NCBI RefSeq assembly: GCF_023898315.1
Contig: NC_064616.1
Location: 530,057,102 to 530,121,101, forward strand
Source: Schistocerca nitens
Taxonomy: Eukaryota; Arthropoda; Insecta; Orthoptera; Acrididae
Direction: 5' to 3'
Length of the DNA: 64,000 nt
A model generated the notes under the pieces. The model was given only the letters and a program-made list of their open reading frames with translations. It had not been told where the DNA came from and ran no database searches. The translations under genes and the position numbers were made by a program. Positions within the stretch are counted from its first letter, which is position 1; the number at the start of each line of letters is the position of its first letter. Shown here piece after piece: positions 55,350 to 64,000 of the stretch.

Positions 55350-58300
55350 ACACTCATGCTGGATGTGCAGCCTACACTAGGAAGCAGTTCTACTGAGCAC
55401 AGCCCCACAATGTCATCCACAGTGGGGAGTGCTTCTTCTGGTCAAACCACTTTGCCTAGACCATCCAACCAGCTGGCACAGGCAGCCACCTTAAATTAGT
55501 TAGTTCTGTACCTAATTTGCACAAAACATGAGCACTGCTACACCTCAAGCACAGGTCCTACTGCCCGCTCATCAGCATAGCAGAGCTTCTGCCCACTTCC
55601 CTGAATACAATACGTGTGACCCCAGCCTATGGTTTTCCTCTGCTGAGGCGATTTTTGCCAGGCCTGGAATTATGAGTCACACAACAAAGTTTGCCCTCGC
55701 CATTTTTAAGCCCAGGCCCACTGTCACGGCAGAGACTTGTGACATCACCACCAACCATACTGTAGATTAAAGGGGTACCTCATCATGGGATTGATGTCAT
55801 CTGAAACACAGACCTCCCAGACATTTTCTTCGGAGGAATGTTCTGACATGAAGCCCATACAGCTCCCACAACACCTCAGTGCCTTAGCTGAATCTTATGT
55901 CTAGCTGGACAAGCTTCTATTAAACAACTGGAATTCTCTCCTGCATACTGAAATCCACACGGCACTCACAGCACATGCGACCGTAGTAGCAGACTAGGTG
56001 CTCAAAACCCTTGGCCCTGACTGGCTTCCTTCTGCCACTATAGCAACGAGTCTCCCAGCTGCCCTGAAGCATAACAAGCAAACTGGCAGTGGCACTCCCA
56101 TAACCCATGCCTCAGGATGTTCAGTCAGACCTAGTGCAAATCATGTCACAATTGAGCAGTGAGGTGGCAAAATTAACCACTGTCCCTACATATTCTCACC
56201 TGTCAACTCCTGCATTTCTGCACTTTGCAATTCTGCACCCCAGCCCCCACCAACCACACAACCAACATGGCTTGCTCATGTGACCATAACTGTGACCACA
56301 ACCGCAACCATGATGTCTTCCTTGACGGTGACCACCAGAGTGCATGCTTGCACAGGCACATTAATCCACAGCCTTCTGGACCCACATGATACAAAGTCTG
56401 TGCGCTGGTATCATGACTGCTTCAGCAGTGACTCCACCAAATGCAGGCCACCAAGCTAATGATGCCCAAAACACAAGTGATGAGTTTCTTTGGACCTTCA
56501 CTGTGGCTGCAGATTATATCTCCCACTTCAGTCTTCTCCGGAACCTTGCTCAGCAATACCTGGTCGACAGTGCATCAGGTCCTTCCGCCTCCTGCAATTT
56601 CCACCTGACCACCCAGTTTACCAACAAACAACTTTCTTATTCTGGTTCATTTGCCAATCTGTTTACCCATTTCCTGCTGCACTTGTGCTCTTCCACTAAG
56701 CTATGGCAGTTTGTGGAGGCAAAAACTGAGGTCTCCATTACCACTGGAATCCTCTGCTCATCTAAAAGTCCTTGGTCCTCCACATTCCATTTGGCACTTG
56801 AGAAGAACGAGGCCTTGTGCCCTTGAAGTGATTATCTGTAGCTCAATGCAAGAACCATTCCCAACCATTATTCTTCTCGACTGTTATGCACTTATAGTGT
56901 GACATTTCTGCATCCACCATTTTTAGTAAAATAGATTGTGCAAAAAGTTTTGCACCAGGCCTGATCACACTGGAGTGCATTGATAGGATGGCCATTATTA
57001 CACAATTTGGCCTCTTCAAAAGACTGTTCATTACCTACAACCTACTGAACGCCATGCAAACTTGGTAATTTTTCTTAGATGATTTCTTCCACTGAGCACT
57101 GGGTTGTTTAGCCTATCTGGATGACATTCTTATTTACTCCTTGTATGTGGCCAAACACCACTAACCAGTAGCACCTCAGAGGGGTAGCCAAGACTGAATT
57201 CTTAGGGCACACCATTTCCATTTCTGGTTCATGACCGCTGCCTGATAAAGTCCATGCAATCTTGAAATTTCCACAACACATTACGTATAATGAGCTTTGC
57301 AGGTTGCTAGCCACCGTTAATTTGTGTCATCACTTCCTCAAAAACACAGCCTCCATTCAGGAGCCTTACCTGCTGCAGTGCAAGGTGACCAGAAAAAGAG
57401 TAACAAATCCATTCCATGGACTATAGCTATGACAGTTTTGAGGCTACTAAGTGTGATCTAACCAACATGAGTTACTCTGTGATCATCATCATCCTTCAAT
57501 AGCATGTAGAGGGCACTTGACAACTGCTGGCATTCTTTCTGGCTCAGTTATCTGACACTCATCATAAATGGGCAAAGTAAATTGGGAATTGATTACCATC
57601 TATGACACAGTGAAGTATTTCGCCATCTTCATTAACCACTGACTTTTCATGATAGGGTTTTGTCAGAAAGATGGTGCCCAAATTTTGCCCCAGCAATTCT
57701 GCTACCAGAAGTATGTGGCTCAGTTTTCCGTCTATATTTGTCACATACCTGGTAATGATAACATCACCATAGACTATCGTAGCTCGTCTTGCACCCTCTG
57801 CCCTCCATTAGATTATGAGGCCATTGCAAATGCCCAGTCCACCGACCCCACACTAGAGCTCAGTTACATCAGCATCCATGTTCCAACCTCATCCTCCAGC
57901 TCCGCCAGGTTCCTGGCACAGATCTGCACATATGGTGTGACCTCCTTTCCATCCCCATACACACCGATTGCTCCAAAAGACCACATCCACCCCTACCTCC
58001 CTCCCTCCCCCCCCCCCCCTGAAAAACCCACTTTTGACCACCACCCCCCTCCCCCCCTGCCTGAAAAACCCACTTTTGACCACCTGCACAGCCTGGCACA
58101 ACCCAACATCTGCACCTCTGCTGATCTCTTCCAGGAACATTTCTTCTGGTGTGTCATCCAACAGCACTGTCACACTTGGGCTTGTGCCTGAATTCTATGT
58201 CAGTGTTCTACAGTGAGGTGTTATTTTCATACATCTGTTGCCTTATTTCCCCTGTCAAGCACCAGTTCTCCCATGTTTACATCAATATTGTTGGGTCCCC

Positions 58301-58490
58301 TACAACCCTTGGATGGTTGCCCCTATCCTCTCACAATAATACATACCAGCCTACACACTGGTCAGTAGCTTTCCCAACCTGGACATTTCCAATGAAATGT
58401 TTGCCATGGCATTAACCAGCAACTGGGTTTTGCAATTTGGCTGCCCCTGCCATATGACATCAGATCACAGGTGCCAATTCATCTTCTGTT
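55350..58490 (+). mobile_element. Gypsy-type LTR retrotransposon relic without recognisable LTRs
   Basis: Plus-strand blocks appear in the order of gypsy elements. Gag capsid-like FPEYNTCDPSLWFSSAEAIF and TTKFALAIF lie near 55600. The end of the protease (LWTFTVA.DYISHFSLL) is near 56490. The reverse transcriptase (AIITQFGLFKRL, then YLDDILIYS) is at 56980-57140. RNase H follows (FLGHTISISGS, DKVHAILKFP, QQFCYQKYVAQFSVYICHIP) at 57200-57760. The integrase (VKHQFSHVYINIVGSPTTLG, VAFPTW, FGCPCHMTSD-like) is at 58250-58470. Every block is broken by stops or frame shifts. No paired LTRs or primer-binding site are visible, so it is an old, degraded copy. Confidence 0.8.
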
Positions 58491-58680
58491 TATTCAGAAC
58501 CCCATCCAAGATTTGGGAAATCTCTTGTTTCTGACTTATACAACTGTCTTTGTTGGCAATTCCAAAATTATATTGTTTGTTGATGACATAAGCATAATAG
58601 CATCTGAGCTAAAACTCAACCTTAGCAGACACATCTCATACTCGTACAATGAATGCGTCGATTCCTGCCGATAAAGTTTT
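58475..58680 (+). mobile_element. Small LINE reverse-transcriptase scrap
   Basis: The frame GNLLFLTYTTVFVGNSKIIL then FVDDISIIASELKLNLSRHI resembles the LLFLIYINDL...LFADDTSII segment of LINE B. It covers only about 65 codons. Confidence 0.5.
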
Positions 58681-58689
58681 AGAGCATGC

Positions 58690-59876
58690 CTCGAAAACTC
58701 TAAGACTCAGTCAAAGAACAATTATAAGGAAGTAGGTGCTACTTCAAGACTTACAAGACACTAAAGGAAACAGTATGGAAGAAAGCCCCAGCAGGCTTGT
58801 GTGTTTTTAAGTACTCCAGGAAAGAAAAAAAAGCAGTCTTGTCGTGTTACAGATGTTGATTCTTCACCAGCACATATACAGATACTATAAAAGAAAGAAT
58901 ACCCCACAATAATGAAGTTGCTAATTTCTTTAAAAGAAAGTGAACTTTTCTCAGGGGGAAAATGTCACTTAAGATGATACTGAAGAGTATGGGCTTCCAT
59001 TTTAAAAAGTTAGATGGATGAAAACTGTTACTTGAAAAAGCTCATGTCGTTGCAGCTCATACCATTTTCTTACACAAAATTGTAGGAAAGGACATACACT
59101 CCATCATATGGTTAGGCAAAACCTGGGTCAATGCTGGAGCAACAGTTGAGAAATACTGGACAGATGATACTCTGAATAGCAGTGGTCATCAGCCAACAGG
59201 AAGAGGATCCTGATTAATTGTGACACATGCAGGATCTTCAAGCAGTTTTGTGCCTGAAGGACTTCTAGTTTTTTGATCAAAAAAAGAAAAAAGAAAAAAA
59301 ATGTAACAAACATGAGGACATGGACCACCCATGGTTTCTACAGTGGTTTAAAAATTTGTTGCTCCAGTTTAGTGTTCCGACAGTGTTTGTGATGGACGAT
59401 GCACCATACCATTCTATGATTTGATTTTAGATAAAACTCGCACCACTAGTGACCATAGTCACTTGTAACAAATTAAGCCTGTGATGCCTAAATATATTGT
59501 AGATGAAATTGCAAGTGAACAGGGTCATTTGGTAGTCAGGCTACCACCTTATCACTGCAACTTTAATCCAATTGAATTGGTTTGGAGTGAAGTCAAGGCG
59601 TATATTAGAAGTAACATCAAGACTTTTACTATAACAGAAGTGGAAAGATTGCTAAATGAAGGTCTTGCTACTGCAGGTGCTACCTCATGGAGGAAGAAAG
59701 TAGGTGATGTTGCTAAATTCATAAGAGAAGCATGGACTATAGACGGCATTATAAATGAAAATGAACAATTAATGATTTCTCTTGATGATGATGATAATCA
59801 CAAAGACAACTGTTTTGGCACCAATTCTGATGACAGTGAAGGAAAACTGCATGGAATTGCGCCATTGACATTGTAA
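58690..59876 (+). mobile_element. DDE transposase relic with an open 131-codon C-terminus
   Basis: Readings in order are VNAGATVEKYWTDDTLNS, then SLIVTHAGSSSSFVPEGLLV (as .LIVTHAG), then HEDMDHPWFLQWFKNLLLQF and VFVMDDAPYHS (second Asp). The open frame 59481-59876 follows, with YIVDEIASEQGHLVVRLPPY and HCNFNPIELVWSEVKAYIRS, including the NPIE catalytic Glu and an acidic C-terminal tail. This is the DDE_3-type family widespread in arthropods. The N-terminus is scrambled and an A-rich run at 59279-59301 interrupts the core, so it is dead, though its last exon-length part is intact. Confidence 0.75.
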
Positions 59877-59904
59877 ATTGGCGAGTGTAAATGTATACAG
59901 AATT

Positions 59905-59908
<4 letters not shown>

Positions 59909-59948
<40 letters not shown>
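59909..59948. repeat. (CT)20 microsatellite
   Basis: Forty bases of uninterrupted CT repeat lie just after the transposase relic's stop codon. Glu-Arg-rich open frames on the minus strand come only from this repeat. Confidence 0.97.
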
Positions 59949-59952
<4 letters not shown>

Positions 59953-60529
59953 CCAGGTAGGCTATGCAAGTTTTGCTTTATTTCTTTCTATGAGTGTGGA
60001 TAGCATGTTCTTTGGTATGTTTAGGTTTACATTATTATATGATGTTTAATGTGCAGCTATTGCGGTAATAATTTGGAATGACTTTTCATAGATATTGTCA
60101 TTAACTTCAGGTGTTTTTATTTCCTGGTTTCATATACTATCAAACACTTAGTCTCCATTGTTGTTCTCTCCATCTTGTTGCACTTACGTATAAACGTTGA
60201 TTGTACCTTACATTTACAAAATGTACTTCGGCGTTTTGGGCATGTGCGGTGGCAGCTATTGCAACCTTGCAATTTCAATATAGCCAACTACATGGGAGCT
60301 GTCAAGTGACATGCTTCACCAGCTCGGGTTAACATCTTGTAGTTACATATAGGCCTGGCCTTATCAGAAGTGCCAATATAGGATAAGGATTAGTAATCAT
60401 AGCGATAATGGTTGCTAAAGTTAGGAAATCCATAAATAAGGCTAGGAGAGCTTTTATGCTGGAAAAAGCAGACAACCACTTGTTGATGTCCAACTTAGAC
60501 TATTAATGAAAATCATTAAGTTCCAATAG
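59949..60529. other. No recognisable gene
   Basis: No motif found on either strand. Confidence 0.35.
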
Positions 60530-61970
60530 GATGGAAACTGAAGAATTATAGGGAAAGCTTTAACTGATTCTAAATCACAGTCTGGAGAAGCATGTGCCAA
60601 GTAAGTGGATTAAGACTGGAAAAGAATCACTGTGGCTAAATAACAGTATTTGTAAAATGCTAAGGAAATGCACGTTGCTACACACTTTTTCCAAAATATA
60701 ATATAGAAATGTTGGGATGCAAAAGTTAGTGGACACTCTAGCAGTTATAAAAAGTTTGATGTGTAAAGCATGCAACAAGTTTCATCATCATATGTTAGCA
60801 AAAGATCTTACCTCAAACCCAAAAAAAATACTGGTCCTCTGTAAAATCACTATGTGGATGAATATTTCTATTCAGTCACTCATCAACCAGTCTGGCATGA
60901 CAACAGAAGATGCCATAATGAAAGCTGAAGCTTTAAATTTCATGTTTAAAAACATTATCCAGGCAGGATGATTATGCAAAGATGTGAGGGGCAGCCAAAT
61001 TAAAACAAAACATATGGAAAAAAAATGAATAAACTGTTTATTATTTCAAATATAATTTACGTAATTGTTAATACATTTATCAGACTGTGAGACAAGATGG
61101 TTAATGCCATCATGCAAAATGTTTGTGTTTGCCTATGGAAACATGATTGCACTCAGGTATGCACCTCACCATCTGAACCAAATCATCAGTTGTCAATTTC
61201 ATTATTCAGACTCCATAAATATGGAAATCACATGGGGAGAGATCAGGCCTTTATGGAGGATGTGCAAGGGCTTCCCAGAGAAACTCTTGCAGTGTAGCAG
61301 ATTGTGCTGCAGAAGTTTCACTAGGAAGCCCTTACACATTTTTCATGTAGTCCCAATCTCTCCACATACGATTTCCACATTTTTGGACCCCTGAAGAAAA
61401 TTCATTCATGGCCACTGATTTCCTTTGGATGAGGAGGTGCATGTGCGTATACAATCATGGTTCTGTAGGCAACTGCTAACATTTTTCTATGAAGGCACTG
61501 ATCATCTCCTCTCACTGCAGGATAAATACGTTAACAGTTAGGGCAATTAGTTTTCAAATAAAAAACAATTCACATTCTTTTTTCACATCTGTCTCATTTT
61601 ACTGCCCCTAATACCATTGTGTGACCATTGTACAGAACATCTATGGAGGACACAGAAATAGGCATTCCTGGCATTGGGAAGCAACTGAAAGAGCTAAAAA
61701 CAAGTCAGTCACCAGGTCTGGATAGAATGCCAATTCAGTTTTACAGGAGTACTCTTTGGTACTGGCACATTATTCAGCTTGCTTTTATCATGAATCTCTC
61801 ATCAAGTCCAAAGTTCCAAGAAACTGGAAAAAAGTGCATGTGACTCCTGTTTATAAGAAGGGTATAAGAATGGACCTGAAGAATTAGAGGCCAATTTCTT
61901 TCACAATGATTTTCTGCAATATTCTTGATCATATTCTGCATCATCGGCTGATACTCATATCCGAGTTTTC
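60530..61970 (+). mobile_element. LINE relic (linker and start of reverse transcriptase), CR1/L2-like
   Basis: The plus strand carries the pre-polymerase linker (HVPSKWIKTGKESLWLNNSI, KFHHHMLAKDLTSNPKK, SIQSLINQSGMTTEDAIMKA EALNF as one run). After an inserted mariner derivative it continues IGIPGIGKQLKELKTSQSPG, LDRMPIQFY and a decayed NYRPISLTS.CCKILEHI segment near 61880. It ends at about 61970, where the next LINE begins on the other strand. Frames are broken. Confidence 0.6.
60985..61612 (-). mobile_element. Internally deleted mariner derivative (MITE-like) inside a LINE
   Basis: The outer ends AGGGGCAGCCAAATTAAAAC (left) and the inverse of GTCTCATTTTACTGCCCCT (right) form imperfect terminal inverted repeats. 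The inside, read on the minus strand, is the C-terminal part of a mariner transposase (SLGKPLHILH.GLISPHVISIF as decayed SP.SPCDFHIF, then INHLVSQSDKCINNYVNYI). The first two thirds of the gene are gone. The surrounding LINE reading resumes on both sides, so this is an insertion. Confidence 0.55.
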
Positions 61971-61989
61971 ATTTCTCTCCTGTGATTGC

Positions 61990-64000
61990 CTTTGTCACGG
62001 TTCAGGCGTGAAAGTGTCGTTGATGGCTTAGCAGTCCAATCCTAGCGTGGAACAGGCAGCCACAGACATTACAGCTGATGGAAGCTGGAGGATGTGGCTG
62101 AGGCTGGAGGAGTTTACATCTCCAGCGTTTGTCATTCTCCATTCTTTGATGTTCCAGCTCAAAGTTTTGAAGAGCATTTGAGGTAACTGAGCTCCAGCAA
62201 CTTCGATCTTCTGCTATTGTGGACCAGTTACTCGGATCGATGTTCAAGTTTTTCAGATTTTTCTTGTACTGATCCTTATAACATTTGAGAGGGGTACCTC
62301 ATGGCCTTTTATCTGTGCTCACTTCGCTGTACAGCATTTGGCATGGAAGTCTGTCATTTTTCATCTGCTGGACATGTCTGACCCATCTGAGTTGATGCCC
62401 AATGATAAGAGCTTCCACGCTATACATTTTTGCTTTCTCAAGAACAGCCGTGTTGGATATGAAGTCATCCCATTTCAGGTTCATGATATATCTTAGCTTC
62501 TGTTGGTTGAAGCGTTCTAGTTTCTTCAGATCACAGCAATATAACGTCAAGGTTTCACAACCGTATAGCAGGGTGGAAATGACTGCAGCTTTGTACACCA
62601 TCAGTTTGGTGTACAGTGTTAGGTCTTTATTCAGGAAGACACGCTTTGTAAGACATCCAAATGATACATGGGCAGCACGTAATCTATTCTCCACATCTTT
62701 TCCAGATGAGCAGTTAGATGACAGTATGCTTCCTAGGGAGAGGAAATGGTCCACTTGTTCCAAGGAGAACCGCACCGGAAATGACCGCTGAGAAGCCCTC
62801 GGACGTTGGCGCGCCAGGTACATATAGTCTGCGGCCGCGAGCTCGCCTCCAGTTCACCACCGGCAATGGAGGGTGAAGCTTTGACAATGCCAGCCACTCG
62901 TGCTGGCGAAACGTCAGAAAAATCATTAGATGAACGTCGGCCGAAGAACCCGAGACAGAAGCCAATAGGCAGTTTGTCAACAAGTGGCCACGAAAGCCTT
63001 AACAATTTTGTATAAATGGATATGCTGAAATCAGGAATGGAGGAACCAGGAGTTGGCTGCGCCATCACCTTTGTTTTGGAATATTGATGGAGAGACCAAA
63101 TCGTTTGTATGCCCTGCTGAAGGAATCAACTGACAGCTGCAACTCTGCAGGTGAATGAGCTGGAGAAGCATTGTCATCAGCATACTGCAGCTCTGTCACA
63201 CAAGTGGTACTGGTGAACCTTTTTGAATGGAGTCTGGACTGGTTGAATAATCCTCCATCAAACCTGTACTTTAGTTCTATTCCTGCATTGTTTATGGATG
63301 TCTCGTAAAGCATAGCTGCCAGATACAATGCAAATAATGTTGGTGCAAGAACGCATCCTTGTTTAAGCCCCCTTGTTATTGGGAATTCACCAGTTGTTTC
63401 ATTCTGGCAGAGGACCTGTCCAGTCATATCATTGTGGAGAGCTTCAATCAAGTCAACAAAATGTTCAGGGCAGCCGAAGCATTTTAAGACCATCCACATG
63501 GCTTTTCTGGGAACTATATCAAAGGCCTTTTCTAGATCGTAGAAAACAAGTAGTAAAGGCTTTGGCTGTTCTCTGCACTTTTCCTGTAGTTGTCATGCAC
63601 AGAAATTCATGTCAATTGTCCCTCTTGAGGGTCGAAACCTGTATTGAGACTCAGGTAGCATCGTCTCTGAAAGTGTCTGGAGGGGATTTAAAAGGATATT
63701 TGCAAAACTTTTGCCAGTGACAGAGAGTAGAGATATTCCCCAGTAGTTACCACAGATGCTTCTGTCACCCTTCTTGAAGATGGTGACAATTGTGGAGTTC
63801 TTCAAGTCAGCTGGTACCTTGCGGGTTTCCCACATTAATAGAATGAGTGAGAAGAGTCTAGCTTTTAGAGGCAAGCCGCCACCCTCAATAAGCTCCATCG
63901 CAATGCTGTCAGGTCCAGGAGCCTTCCCAGGTTTCACACTCTTGAGTGCCTTGCACAATTCTTGAAAAGTTGGAGGATCAGCAATCCAGGGTTGTGGAGG
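61990..64000 (-). mobile_element. LINE with C-terminal zinc finger, runs off the window end
   Basis: Read from 64000 leftwards: CKALKSVKPGKAPGPDSIAM and FKKGDRSICGNYWGISLLSV with RPSRGTIDM. Then come VLKCFGCPEHFVDLIEALHN, ITRGLKQGCVLAPTLFALYL and TELQYADDNASPAHS (the catalytic YADD is intact). VDHFLSLGSILSSNC and YGCETLTLY follow, and a final C2H2 zinc finger CNVCGCLFHARIGLLSHQRH near 62070-62010. The order fits a subgroup of RTE-like or related LINEs with a C-terminal finger. Stops and frameshifts occur, for example a stop at 62299. A 230-bp insertion interrupts it at 62784-63013. The 5' part, with the endonuclease, is beyond the window. Confidence 0.78.
62784..63013. mobile_element. 230-bp GC-richer insertion with possible AAATG duplication
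   Basis: This splits the LINE reading between PKTKVMAQPTPGSSIPDF and SLEQVDHFLSLG. AAATG is found at 62779-62783 and 63014-63018, as expected for a target duplication. The insert includes CACTCGTGCTGGCGAAACGT and AACAAGTGGCCACGAAAGCC. It has no coding capacity. It may be a solo terminal repeat, perhaps of a Penelope-like element, but that is a guess. Confidence 0.6.

Noticed and set aside
57869..58173. Gly-rich minus-strand frames
   Set aside because: They are shadows of a Pro-rich, C-rich part of the gypsy relic.

Overview
The window is nuclear DNA of an AT-rich, repeat-laden insect genome. The tRNA-headed and 5S-headed SINEs, the SGNH-esterase CR1-type LINEs, several Tc1/mariner families and piggyBac, gypsy and Penelope relics suggest an orthopteran, most likely a grasshopper or locust. 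That organism call is inference. No prokaryotic operon, rRNA gene, functional tRNA gene or CRISPR array is present.

The only host gene I can support is on the minus strand. Two small, well-formed exons at 14331-14437 and 14549-14611, separated by a 111-bp GT-AG intron, encode the front of a Spaetzle cystine-knot domain (Toll-receptor ligand). A third exon at 21927-21996 joins in phase and reads like the end of the Spaetzle prodomain. The 7.3-kb intron between 14611 and 21927 and the flanking DNA are filled with transposon relics. The exon(s) for the rest of the knot should lie below 14331 and were not found, so they are probably outside the window. 5' exons (signal peptide, most of the prodomain) should lie above 22 kb and were not firmly identified.

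Layout: 1-5.2 kb holds relics of a Tc1/mariner-superfamily element, piggyBac, a LINE and a mariner. At 5.2-6.7 kb and 11.9-13.3 kb are two copies of one Tc1-like element (Tc1-A, 1422 bp each) in opposite orientation. 13.3-22.4 kb carries the spz exons plus LINE and mariner relics and microsatellites. 22.9-25.6 kb has a tRNA-derived SINE with a clean target duplication, a 5S-derived SINE, a large palindrome and a tRNA-like foldback. 27-30.4 kb has Tc1 and LINE relics. 30.7-36.9 kb is a nest: an old LINE B (minus) cut by a LINE A (plus) and by a second Tc1 family (Tc1-B, 1407 bp, perfect 28-bp inverted repeats). 38.4-42.6 kb has a LINE A 3' fragment and another SGNH-LINE split by an RTE-like LINE. 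43.9-45.3 kb is a head-to-head pair of Penelope-like ends. 46.5-50.8 kb has an inverted pair of tRNA-like repeats, transposase relics and a truncated SINE. 50.8-54.8 kb is a nearly full-length LINE A, the best preserved retroelement here, with only three disabling lesions found. 55.3-58.5 kb is a gypsy relic, 58.7-59.9 kb a DDE transposase relic, and 60.5-64 kb two LINE relics, one running off the window end.

Nearly every mobile-element coding region is broken, often by CGA-to-TGA changes that look like CpG decay. LINE A and Tc1-A copies are the youngest by eye. Element boundaries without recognisable termini are approximate to tens of bases. Family names come from motif recognition, not from a database search.
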